Source: Svornostia abyssi (GTDB lineage Bacteria; Actinomycetota; Thermoleophilia; Solirubrobacterales; Solirubrobacteraceae). Taken from it: 64,000 nucleotides of DNA. The stretch covers positions 4,402,001-4,466,000 of the forward strand of contig CP088295.1 of assembly GCA_024666565.1 (NCBI GenBank). The letters run 5' to 3'. Position numbers and translations under genes: made by a program. A model generated the notes under the pieces. The model saw only the letters and a program-made list of their open reading frames with translations, did no database searches and was not told where the DNA came from. This document shows, in pieces, positions 17,108 through 25,041 of this stretch. The number at the start of each line of letters is the position of its first letter. Position 1 is the stretch's first letter.

Positions 17108-17755
17108 GTGGCAACCCCCAACCCCCTGGCTCCGCCGGACCGGACCCGCGCCTCCCGGCGCCGGTTCCTGCAGATCGCAGGCGTCAGCGGCGCCGCCGGC
17201 AGCGCGATGCTGCTCGCCGCGTGCGGCGACGACGACGAGAACGCCGCGTCGACCAGCACGACGAAGGCGACCGCCATGGGCGGCGACATCGCGATCCTCA
17301 ACTACGCGCTGACCCTCGAGTACCTGGAGGCCGACTTCTACGACAAGGTCATCGCCGCCGACGTGCTCTCGGGCGCAGAGCTCGAGCTCGCCAAGCAGTT
17401 CGGCGACACCGAGGCCGCGCACGTCGAGACGCTGAAGGGCACGGTCGAGAAGCTCGGCGGCACGCCGGTAAAGGCCCCCGAGACGACGTTCCCGCTCGAG
17501 AGCCGCGACGCCGTGCTCGAGCTCGCCGCGACCGTCGAGAACCTCGGCGCCGCCGCGTACCTCGGCCAGGCCGGGGCGATCCAGAGCGACGAGGTGCTCG
17601 CCGCCGCGCTCGCCATCCACTCGGTCGAAGCGCGCCACGCCGCCGCGCTGAACCGCGTGCTCGGCATGAGCGCCACCCCCGACGGGGCCTTCGCCCAGCC
17701 GGCCACCGAGGCCGAAGTGCTCAAGGCCGTCAAGCCCTTCATCGTCACCTCCTGA
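17108..17755 (+). CDS. Tat-exported ferritin-like lipoprotein
   Basis: 215 aa. The GTG at 17108 is preferred because AAAGGA ends 6 nt before it; the ATG at 17093 would lie on the ribosome site. Residues 12-35 carry a Tat motif (SRRRFLQIAG) and a lipobox ending LLAAC, so it should be a folded, lipid-anchored protein outside the cell. A Ser/Thr linker is followed by a four-helix ferritin-like domain: LEYLEADFYDKVI, GDTEAAHVETLKG and HSVEARHAAALNRVLG supply Glu/His residues for a di-iron site. Family members (DUF4439/Ferritin_2-like) are common in Thermoleophilia. It is followed 14 nt later by a paralogue. Confidence 0.85.
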   Translation: MATPNPLAPPDRTRASRRRFLQIAGVSGAAGSAMLLAACGDDDENAASTSTTKATAMGGDIAILNYALTLEYLEADFYDKVIAADVLSGAELELAKQFGDTEAAHVETLKGTVEKLGGTPVKAPETTFPLESRDAVLELAATVENLGAAAYLGQAGAIQSDEVLAAALAIHSVEARHAAALNRVLGMSATPDGAFAQPATEAEVLKAVKPFIVTS

Positions 17756-17769
17756 AAGGACCAGCCTCC

Positions 17770-18384
17770 ATGAGCCACCCCAATCCCCTCGAGACCGTGC
17801 GGGTCGAGGGCATGTCCCGCCAGACCCTCCTGCTCCGCGGCACCCTCGCCGCCGGCGCGGTGTTCGGCACGTCGATGGTCTCCCCGTTCCTGCGGCGCGC
17901 GTTCGCCCAGGGCGACATGGGCGATGTCGACATCCTGAACTTCGCCCTCACCCTCGAGTACCTCGAGACGGCGTTCTACGAGGAGGGCGCGAAGCTCGGC
18001 CTCAAGGGCGAGGTCGCCTCGCAGGCCAAGCGCTTCGGCGCCGAGGAGGCCGAGCACGTCGACGCGCTCACCGCGACGATCAAGGACCTCGGCGGCACGC
18101 CCGCGAAGATGCCGATGTTCGAGTTCGGCGTCACCGACGAGAAGAGCTTCCTCGAGCTCGCGCAGACCCTCGAGGACACCGGTGTCGGCGCCTACAACGG
18201 CGCGGGCCCGGCCATCAAGAGCAAGGAGGTCCTGGCGGCCGCGGGATCGATCGTCCAGATCGAAGCCCGGCACGCTGCGGCCATCCGGTTGCTGCGCGAG
18301 CAGGACCCGGCGCCCGACCAGTTCGAGCCGCCGCTCACGACGGAGCAGGTCAACAAGGCGGTGGCGCCGTTGATCGTGTCGTGA
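17770..18384 (+). CDS. Ferritin-like protein, paralogue of the preceding gene
   Basis: 204 aa; the AAAGGA ribosome site is 9 nt before the ATG. It is aligned along its length with the preceding protein: LEYLETAFYEEG, GAEEAEHVDALTATIKDLGGTPAK and QIEARHAAAIRLL are the di-iron helices. The N-terminal hydrophobic segment (LLLRGTLAAGAVFGTSMV) is followed by FAQG, but the twin-arginine and the lipobox Cys of the paralogue are missing, so export would be by another route or as a folded partner. Tandem arrangement suggests a heteromeric complex. An E-type hairpin begins only 6 nt after the stop. Confidence 0.82.
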   Translation: MSHPNPLETVRVEGMSRQTLLLRGTLAAGAVFGTSMVSPFLRRAFAQGDMGDVDILNFALTLEYLETAFYEEGAKLGLKGEVASQAKRFGAEEAEHVDALTATIKDLGGTPAKMPMFEFGVTDEKSFLELAQTLEDTGVGAYNGAGPAIKSKEVLAAAGSIVQIEARHAAAIRLLREQDPAPDQFEPPLTTEQVNKAVAPLIVS

Positions 18385-18390
18385 TCGTGG

Positions 18391-18511
18391 GGGTGGGGCG
18401 TGTGGTCCCCCTCGTCGCTCCTCGCTTCACGGGAGTCGCGTCGGCGTTCTCCGTCGTCGCCACTGGCCCGCTTGGGAAATCCGCTCCGAGGGGGGACCAC
18501 ACGCCCCGCCC
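18391..18511 (+). repeat. Hairpin element E1 (3'-UTR structured repeat)
   Basis: The arms at 18391-18413 and 18488-18511 pair over 23 bp with one T:G pair and one bulged G. The ~74-nt centre (18414-18487) is nearly identical to that of E2 read from the minus strand: it shares CTTCACGGGAGT and TGGCCCGCTTGGGAAAT, and ends in CGCTCC. The element begins 6 nt after the stop of the ferritin-like gene. It can serve as a terminator, but the conserved centre is more than a terminator needs. Confidence 0.85.
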
Positions 18512-18535
18512 AAAGCCCGAGCCGCCGCGGCGGCC

Positions 18536-18666
18536 CGGGCGTGTGAGGGTGCGGGTTCTCTGCCGAGCGGTTCAGCCGAGCGGGCCTCCCACCGCGGCGG
18601 CCGACGACCGACGCGGTTCCCGCGAGAGCGCAGCACCGGCAGAGGACCCGCACCCTCACACGCCCG
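18536..18666 (-). repeat. Hairpin element E3 (diverged copy)
   Basis: The arms at 18536-18565 and 18637-18666 pair over 30 bp with a single non-Watson-Crick position. On the minus strand it starts 22 nt after the stop of the glucoamylase-like gene, in the same orientation relative to that gene as E1 has to its own. The centre still shows the family landmarks (GGCCCGCTCGG, CGCGTCGG, a CGCGGGAA block), but at lower identity. Confidence 0.75.
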
Positions 18667-18688
18667 CGGAGACCGCCCACGTCACGGC

Positions 18689-20881
18689 TCAGGCCGTCCC
18701 GTGAACCTCGATGGCGGCCAGGTAGAACAGCGCGTGCTGCCACAGCTGAGGAATCGCCGTGATCGTCTTGACCTTGTTGTCGCGGACGATCCAGTTCTCC
18801 CCCAAGAGGCCTGTGTCGGCGGTGGCCTGGGTGTGGGCGATCCAGTGCAGGCCGTCCCGCAGGCGCTGCATCTTCGCCGCGTCGCCGCGCCACTGGTCGG
18901 CGAGGGCGATGAGCGCAAGGCCGTCGTAGAAGCCGGCCGTGCGGCCGCCCGGCTCGGGGGCGCGGAACGTGGGCGCGAACGCCGCCCAGATCGCGTCGGC
19001 GTGGCGCCGCATGCGGGCGTCGTCGCGGGACTTCAGCGGCTCGGGCCAGCCGACGTAGGTGACGACCTTGCGAATGGCGGGGATGTCCCAGCCGGCGTAC
19101 CAGCCCTTGTCCTCCTCCCAGAGGTACTCGTCGATCGCGACGGCCAGCTCGTCGCGGCGCGCGGCGAAGCGATCGCGGGCGGCGGTGTCGCCCACGATCG
19201 CTGCGGCCTCGGCGCCCGCCTTCAGCGCAAGCCAGCCGGGCATGGCCCCGGCGATGGTCTGCTGGTTGCCGAGATCGAGGTTGTCGTCCTCTGTGGCGCG
19301 GCACTGGAGCTTCTTCACGGCGTCGCGGCACGTGACGAAGTGCTCGGCCGCGAGCTTGATTCCGGGCCATGCCTCGTCGAGGTACGCACGGTCGCCGGTG
19401 TGCTTGTAGTGGCTCCACAGGCCCCAGCCGCCCAGCCCGGTCTCGTCGATCTCGTACGGGATCGGGCCGGAGACGACGCCCGTGTCGTACAGGTTCATCG
19501 GCCAGCTGCCCATGGGCACACCGATGCTGCCGATGGCCGCGAAGCCCGGGCGGCGCTGGGTGCGCAGGTAGAAGCGCTTGTGGGCCGTGACCTTGTCGTG
19601 GGCGCCCATGAGATCGAGGGCCTCGTCGAAGTACATGCCGTCGCGCGGCCAGTCCTCGGCGTACGGCGGCTGCACGCTGATGCCGGCCGGGATGGCGCCG
19701 GACGGAGCCTGCGACGTGTTCAGCAGGACGATCGCGCGCTTGGCGAGCGCCAGCTCCTTCGCGTCGGTCGTCGCGGGCAGTGGGGCGCGGGCGATGACCG
19801 GGGCCAACGCGGCCTTCTTGCCCATGGCGACGGCGGGCTGGCCTTGTGCGAGCGCGGTCCTCAGCGCCGTGAGCGCCCCCGCCGGCGTGCGCCCGCCGGC
19901 CACGGCGACGTCCCGGCTCGCGACGTCCCCGGCGAACGTCAGCGGCGCACGCAGCGCCCCGGTGGTCTGGCCGGTGTACGACCGGCCGCGGTTCAGGTCG
20001 CCGTTCGCGGCATCGCGATGGGCGTCGAGCGTCCAGCCGCCCAGGCGGCCGAGCGGGTCCTCCTCGGCGTCGGCTGCGACCTGCCAGTCGTCGACGCCGC
20101 CGCCGACCCCGACCGCCATCGCGACGTCTGATTGCTCCCCGTTCGACAGGTCCCGACCGCGAAGCCAGTGCACAATGGCGCCGGTGGGCCCGTCGAAGCG
20201 CGCGGTGTCGCGGCTGAACTCGTGGGCGCACCCGTCCGTGCCGGGGATCGCCGGGACGTTGGAGTTGTTGAGGCTCAGGTTCTCGAAGACCATGAGCGCG
20301 GTCGGCGTCCGTGCGCCGGGTGCCCGGCGCACGCCGACCCGCTGCACGTAGGCGTCGATGTCGGCCCCGACGACCTGTCGCACAGTGACGGTGAGGCCGA
20401 GCGCCGGGTCGGCGAACGTCGTCTCGATCTCGTCGCTCTCCTCGTCGGCGTAGCGCTGGGACTGCTGCGGGAAGTCGCGCAGCCAGCGCGTCCCGGCGCC
20501 CGGCAGGACGAGCCCGAGCACGATCCCCTCGTTCGCGGCCGCACCGGCGCGCGGCGCCCGGGCGTTCGGCCCGTAGTGCTTGAGCTGCTGGTAGGACATC
20601 GTCGACGGCCACCGCAGCGTGGTCAGTGTGCCGTCGGCCGCGACCCCCGCGGCCATCCGGCCGTTGGAGGTCTGCGCGTTGATGTTCGAGCTCCCGATGG
20701 TGGGCGCGAACTGCTCGTTGCGCTCGAGGACGACGAGCGGATCCGCCGTGACGTCGGCCGGGTTCCCGGTCAGGCAGCGTGCAACGGGCGCGTCGGCGAG
20801 CGGGCCGGCGGCGGCCGGAGCAGCGGCGACGAGCGCCGCCGCGACGGCGCCGAACGCCGCGGCGGAGCGTGGGGACAGCAC
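18689..20881 (-). CDS. Secreted glucoamylase-like glycoside hydrolase (GH15-type)
   Basis: 730 aa from GTG at 20881, with GGGAGG 6 nt upstream. Signal peptide 1-25 (Ala-rich, ends PAAAG). Residues ~30-300 form the N-terminal beta-sandwich of bacterial GH15 enzymes. The (alpha/alpha)6 barrel follows with YAEDWPRDGMYFDEALDLM, GSWPMNLYDTG, IDETGLGGWGLWSHYKHTGD (a catalytic Glu candidate) and near the end TGLLGENWIVRDNKVKT, QLWQHALFYLAAIE. Such enzymes release glucose or related sugars from alpha-glucans. The divergent TetR regulator and its paired operators probably control it. Element E3 lies just downstream. Confidence 0.85.
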   Translation of the reverse strand: MLSPRSAAAFGAVAAALVAAAPAAAGPLADAPVARCLTGNPADVTADPLVVLERNEQFAPTIGSSNINAQTSNGRMAAGVAADGTLTTLRWPSTMSYQQLKHYGPNARAPRAGAAANEGIVLGLVLPGAGTRWLRDFPQQSQRYADEESDEIETTFADPALGLTVTVRQVVGADIDAYVQRVGVRRAPGARTPTALMVFENLSLNNSNVPAIPGTDGCAHEFSRDTARFDGPTGAIVHWLRGRDLSNGEQSDVAMAVGVGGGVDDWQVAADAEEDPLGRLGGWTLDAHRDAANGDLNRGRSYTGQTTGALRAPLTFAGDVASRDVAVAGGRTPAGALTALRTALAQGQPAVAMGKKAALAPVIARAPLPATTDAKELALAKRAIVLLNTSQAPSGAIPAGISVQPPYAEDWPRDGMYFDEALDLMGAHDKVTAHKRFYLRTQRRPGFAAIGSIGVPMGSWPMNLYDTGVVSGPIPYEIDETGLGGWGLWSHYKHTGDRAYLDEAWPGIKLAAEHFVTCRDAVKKLQCRATEDDNLDLGNQQTIAGAMPGWLALKAGAEAAAIVGDTAARDRFAARRDELAVAIDEYLWEEDKGWYAGWDIPAIRKVVTYVGWPEPLKSRDDARMRRHADAIWAAFAPTFRAPEPGGRTAGFYDGLALIALADQWRGDAAKMQRLRDGLHWIAHTQATADTGLLGENWIVRDNKVKTITAIPQLWQHALFYLAAIEVHGTA

Positions 20882-20902
20882 GACAACCTCCCAGGGACAA
20901 AG

Positions 20903-20952
20903 TTGAGGTAGCCCTACATCAACACTACAGAGTTGACGTACCTCTCTGTCAA
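20903..20952. promoter_or_regulatory. Paired TetR-type operators and overlapping divergent promoters
   Basis: Two 20-bp inverted repeats, TTGAGGTAGCCCTACATCAA (20903-20922) and TTGACGTACCTCTCTGTCAA (20933-20952), share the half-site TTGA(C/G)GTA and are exactly 30 bp apart. On the minus strand TTGACA (20952-20947), 17 nt, TGTAGT (20929-20924) is a good promoter for the hydrolase. On the plus strand TTGAGG (20903-20908) with TACAGA (20926-20931) serves the regulator. Binding at either site would cover one or both promoters. Confidence 0.7.
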
Positions 20953-20961
20953 GATTGTGGT

Positions 20962-21606
20962 GTGCCTCCCGTCGTCCGCCCGTACCGCGGCGTCAGCGCC
21001 GACGACCGTCGCGCGCAGCGCCGCGAGCGCCTCCTCGAGGCGGGCCTCGACGTGCTCGGCGAGCAGGGGATCGCGGGCGTCACGATGACCGCCGTCCGCC
21101 GCCGCGCGGGCCTGACGGACCGGTACTTCTACGAGAGCTTCCGCGACCGCGACGACTTCCTGCTCGCGCTGCTCGCCCACTCCGTGCAGCTCGTGAACAC
21201 CGCGGTCCTGCGCGCCCTCGAGGACGCGCCCGACGACACCCCGTCGCGCGTGCGCGCGGTGCTGGCCGCCGCGCTCACCGAGATGACCGACGACCCGCGC
21301 CAGGCGCGCGCCTTTCGCGAAGCGGCCGGAGACCCAGCCATCCGCCCCCACCTCAACCTGGCGCTGGCGGCCTACGCGAAGGCCGGCGCCTGGGAACTCG
21401 GCGGCCGCCGCAAGCGCACGAAGCAGGACCAGGCCCGCCTGGAGCTCGCCGCCACCGTGCTGGTCGGCGGGCTGGCCAACGCCGTCACGTCATGGCTGGA
21501 GGGCGGCCTGAAGATCACTCGTGCGGAGCTCATCGACGAGTGCACCCACCTCTACGTCGCCGCAGCCGAGTCGATCGACCGGCGCTCACGGAGCCGGCGC
21601 GAGTGA
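20962..21606 (+). CDS. TetR-family transcriptional regulator
   Basis: 214 aa. The GTG at 20962 is chosen because it lies just past the paired operators and starts VRPYRGVSADDRRAQRRERL, a usual TetR lead-in. Helix-turn-helix at ~20-62 (GIAGVTMTAVRRRAGLTDRYFYESFRDRDDFLLALL). The C-terminal domain has LAATVLVGGLANAVTSWLEG, a common TetR dimer helix. It is divergent from the glucoamylase-like gene and very probably represses both. The ligand is unknown; a sugar or glucan breakdown product is one guess. Confidence 0.88.
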   Translation: MPPVVRPYRGVSADDRRAQRRERLLEAGLDVLGEQGIAGVTMTAVRRRAGLTDRYFYESFRDRDDFLLALLAHSVQLVNTAVLRALEDAPDDTPSRVRAVLAAALTEMTDDPRQARAFREAAGDPAIRPHLNLALAAYAKAGAWELGGRRKRTKQDQARLELAATVLVGGLANAVTSWLEGGLKITRAELIDECTHLYVAAAESIDRRSRSRRE

Positions 21607-21683
21607 CACCGGCGACGTCGGATCAGCTCCGCTCAAGCAGGACACTCTGAAGCCACCCGCGTCGGAGGCCACGCGAGCGCCAA

Positions 21684-21815
21684 GGGCGGGGCCGGTGGTT
21701 CGGGTCCCACTCGGAGCGAATTTCCCAAGCGGGCCAGCAAGAATCGCGGAGACGACCAACGACACTCCCGTGAAGCGAGAAGCGAAGAGTGGGGCCCGAA
21801 CCACCGGCCCCGCCC
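21684..21815 (-). repeat. Hairpin element E2 (3'-UTR structured repeat)
   Basis: The arms at 21684-21712 and 21787-21815 pair over 29 bp with a single non-Watson-Crick position. The centre (21713-21786) matches that of E1 in reverse complement over most of its length. On the minus strand the element begins 17 nt after the stop of the FAD oxidoreductase. Compared with E1, two base pairs of the stem are changed on both sides and about 6 bp are inserted in both arms. Confidence 0.85.
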
Positions 21816-21832
21816 CGAGGAAACCGACCGCC

Positions 21833-23341
21833 CTAGGCCTCAGACCCGAGAGGCTGGCCCATGGCCTTCGTCTCGGGAGCGTTCCGGTACGGGTGCTCAT
21901 CGATCTCGTCCTCTTCGAGGTAGACCGATTCCACGTTGACCGCCCAGATGTCGTGGTTCGCACCGAGGACGAGGTTGTCCACCGCGCGCATCGCCGACAG
22001 CATGGAGTGATCGCTGTTGTTGTAGCGGTGCAGGCCGTTGCGGCCGACCTGCTGGAGGTTCTCGAGCGAGTCGACCCACTCGCGGATCGTGGCGACCCGC
22101 TCGGCGTAGTCGGCGTCGTACATCGGGTAAGCCTTGGGCACCCGGACGACGTAGCCCTTCTCCACCTTGTCGGCGCTGCAGAGGCCGAGCTGCTCGATCT
22201 CGCGGGTGGCGAGGGCGATGAGCTCGTCGTCGTCGGCGTCCCACAGCTCGTCGCCGGCAAAGCAGAAGTACTCCATGCCGATGGAGGCCTTCGTCTCGTC
22301 GGGGACCATCCACGGGCTCCACGAGCGGAAGTTCTGAATGCGGCCGACCGTGACGCCGGGCTCGTGGATGTAGATCCAGTTGTCCGGGAACAGGTCCTCG
22401 CCGTCGACGACGAGGGCGACGGTGAGGAAGTCGCGGTAGCGCAGGCCCTGCGCGGCCTCGACGACCTTCTGCGGCGCGGCCTCGCCGGCCATGCCGACGA
22501 CGTTGCGCAGCGGCAGCGAGCTGATGATGTTGCCCGCCGGGTACTCCTGGCCGCCGGCGACGACCGCGGTGACGCGGTTGCCCTCGATGACGAGCCGCTC
22601 GACCGGGGTCTCCATGAGGACCTCGCCGCCACGCTCGTGGATGCGGTCGGTCATCTCCTCCCACATCTGGCCGGGGCCGAAGCGCGGGTAGTTGAATTCC
22701 TTGATCAGCGACTTGATCTTCTGGTCCTTGTCGCCGAAGAACGCGGCCTTCGCCGCGGACACGAAGGACAGGTCCTTGATCCGCTGCGCGGCCCACTCGG
22801 CGCGCAGTTCGGTGCAGGAGACGCCCCACACCTTCTCGGTGTAGGACTTGAAGAACAGCTCGTACAGGCGCTTGCCGAAGCGGTTGGAGACCCACTCCTC
22901 GAGGCTCTGCTCGTTGCCCTTGCGGCTGAAGACCGCGGCGCGGAGGTACGAGAGGCCGGCGCGCATGAGCTCGACGGGGCCGAGCTTCTTGACGACGTCC
23001 ATGCCGTCGAGCGGGTACTCGAGGAACTTGCCGTTCCAGTAGATCCGCGACTGGCGGGGGCGCTTGAGGAACTCCTCGCCCATCACCTCGTGCCAGAGGT
23101 CGTCGACTTCCTTGTTCTTCGTGAAGAACCGGTGGCCGCCGAGATCGAAGCGGTAGCCGTCGCGCTCGACGGTCATGGCGATGCCGCCGACCTGGTCCTC
23201 AGCCTCGAAGACGGTGACGGGACGCCCGGCCTTGACGAGCTGGTAGCCGGCGGTGAGACCGGCGGGACCGCCGCCGAGGACCAGGGTGGGACGCTCGAAG
23301 CGCCGACCGTGGGCAGGGGGAGTATGCGCAGGAGTTGCCAT
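21833..23341 (-). CDS. NAD(P)/FAD-dependent amine-oxidase-like oxidoreductase (UDP-galactopyranose-mutase-like)
   Basis: 502 aa. Rossmann FAD motif VLGGGPAGLTAGYQLVKAG at residues ~20-38 with Glu46 in VFEAEDQVGG. YRFDLGGHRFFTKNKEVDDL is characteristic of protoporphyrinogen-oxidase/UDP-galactopyranose-mutase-like proteins, and a C-terminal RYNNSDHSMLSAMRAVDNL closes the FAD site. Proteins of this group often sit beside glycosyltransferases and modify nucleotide or lipid-linked sugars. Here two GT-C-like membrane proteins follow upstream on the same strand, supporting envelope glycan work. The exact reaction is undetermined. Confidence 0.85.
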   Translation of the reverse strand: MATPAHTPPAHGRRFERPTLVLGGGPAGLTAGYQLVKAGRPVTVFEAEDQVGGIAMTVERDGYRFDLGGHRFFTKNKEVDDLWHEVMGEEFLKRPRQSRIYWNGKFLEYPLDGMDVVKKLGPVELMRAGLSYLRAAVFSRKGNEQSLEEWVSNRFGKRLYELFFKSYTEKVWGVSCTELRAEWAAQRIKDLSFVSAAKAAFFGDKDQKIKSLIKEFNYPRFGPGQMWEEMTDRIHERGGEVLMETPVERLVIEGNRVTAVVAGGQEYPAGNIISSLPLRNVVGMAGEAAPQKVVEAAQGLRYRDFLTVALVVDGEDLFPDNWIYIHEPGVTVGRIQNFRSWSPWMVPDETKASIGMEYFCFAGDELWDADDDELIALATREIEQLGLCSADKVEKGYVVRVPKAYPMYDADYAERVATIREWVDSLENLQQVGRNGLHRYNNSDHSMLSAMRAVDNLVLGANHDIWAVNVESVYLEEDEIDEHPYRNAPETKAMGQPLGSEA

Positions 23342-23380
23342 AAGCGGAGGGCGGAAGACTACCTAAAGCGAGTCTAAAGA

Positions 23381-25019
23381 CTAGCTGGCAGGTGTGGAGG
23401 TTGAACGGGACGTCGGACGGACGCGGTACAGAACGGCCCGAACCCCACGGGGCGGCGGCCGCAAACCAAAGCGGGGGAAAGACTCTACGCGGCGAAGTCT
23501 TGCGTCCGCGTTAAGCGCACGTTCCCATTCGATGGAGCGGCGCTTGACGAGCCGTGTCCACGGGGCATTCCAGCGGTAGCTGCGAAGGATCGGCTGCACC
23601 AGGATGACGGCCTGACCGGGCTGCAGCTTATCCACGAGCGCACGTGCCGTCGGGGTCGGGGGCGTGTTCAGCAGGCGCTCTGTGACGTCCGTCCAATCCA
23701 GGTAGCGCGGGTCGTCCTGCGCCCCCAGCGATGTGGCGTACCGGAACCTGTCGCCGAGGTAGTAGTGCAGGACGGCGACCTGCTCAGGGTGAGTGGAGAT
23801 CACGAGGTCGCCGGTGTTCACGGGGCGGTACTCGATGCTCGCCGCGACGTCCCGGGCGTTGCTCTTCGACGTCAGCGCGATCGTCCGCGGATCGGCCCAC
23901 AGGAAGACGAGGACGGCGAGCGCCGCGATGCCGAGCGCGCGGGTCTGCGCCAGGCCGATCCCGCCCAGCAGCACCACGGGGCCGACGAACACCGCGAGAT
24001 AGCGGTTCGTCCACGCCGGGGAGATCTGGGACGCCAGCCAGGCGGCGAGGAGTCCCGCCCCGAGCAGGACGACGAGCCCGAGGGCCACCCGGGCGCGGTG
24101 TGTCTTCTCGTCCGCGGGCATGGCCGGCGCCACCCCCCGCGAGCGGCCGGCCGAGCATCGCCGCGACCCCCGCGCCGGCCACGATGAGCAGCAACGGCCC
24201 GCCTCCCCCGCCGCCACCGCCGCTGCCCAGCGCGGTGAACGCCCCTTCGAGCAGCTGCTCGGTGCCGGGCTTGCGCGCCCACGGGGCCCCGGTGTGCGCG
24301 GCCTGGTAGAGCAGCGTCGGCACCCACGGCAGGAACAGCAGCCCTATGCCGCCGTAGCCGAGCGCGGCGTCGCGCGCGAACGCGCGGCGGTCCGGCGCGC
24401 CCCACCAGAGCGCCGCCAGCGCGGCGACGCTGCCGGCGAGCAGGAAGATCGACCAGTTGTGGGTGTAGAGCAGCAGGGCGCCCGTGATCGCGACCGGGGC
24501 GATGTACCGGCGGTCCTCCAGCGCGTAGGCCCGGGCGAAGCAGCCGGCGAACAGCAGCGCGAGCAGCGCCGCGAGCGCGTACATCCGCGTCTCCTGCGCG
24601 TAGAACGTCAGGAACGGATGAAAGGCCGCGAGCACCGCCGCCATCCACGCCGCGCGGTTACCGGCCAGACCTCGCGCCGCCCACCACGCCACGGGCACCA
24701 TTCCGACGGCGAAGACGACGGACAGCCCGTGTGTCTCGCCCTCGCCGTTGCCGACGACGGCCATCCACAGGTGCAGAAGCATGTAGTACAGCGGCGGCGA
24801 CCCGTCCATCCGCAGCACGCCCGGGATGTCCCAGAAGTCGCGCGTCGCGATGCCGACCGACAGGCCCTCGTCGATCCAGAAGCCGGCCCGCAGCGCCTGC
24901 GTGCGCAGCAGCAGGCTGATCACGGAGAGCGCGATCAGCCCGAGGATGGTCAGCACGGTGGCGAGCGACCCGGCGCGAAGCCGCTGCACCGGCTCTGGGC
25001 GCGCGGCCACGGAGCTCAT
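23381..25019 (-). pseudogene. GT39/PMT-like membrane glycosyltransferase, single-base frameshift
   Basis: The ATG at 25019 starts MSSVAARPEPVQRL, then a membrane helix and RAGFWIDEGLSVG, whose acidic DE is the typical catalytic loop of GT-C mannosyltransferases. HPFLTFYAQETRMYALAAL is the second signature. About ten membrane helices are present. At plus-strand C6 (24133-24138; G6 in the coding strand) the frame is lost; removing one base joins MLGRPLAGV to APAMPADEKTHR and continues to a stop at 23381, giving 545 aa. The length is 3n+1. A lipid-linked sugar would be the donor, acting outside the membrane. Either inactive, phase-variable or an assembly error. Confidence 0.85.
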
Positions 25020-25041
25020 CCCCAGAAGGGTAGTCAGCCGG

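Larger units (their letters stand above)
18385..18688. other. 304-bp convergent intergenic region
   Basis: No gene is seen between the two convergent stop codons. The region is almost filled by two related long hairpins, E1 (18391-18511) and E3 (18536-18666), separated by 24 nt of G+C-rich sequence. Confidence 0.8.

Noticed and set aside
18391..18666. E1/E3 as a MITE or insertion-sequence remnant
   Set aside because: The outer arms differ between copies while the centre is kept, the reverse of a MITE; no target-site duplication is visible and no transposase is nearby.
18391..18666. E1/E3 as a CRISPR array
   Set aside because: Only two diverged palindromic units of over 120 bp, no regular short repeats or unique spacers, no cas genes.
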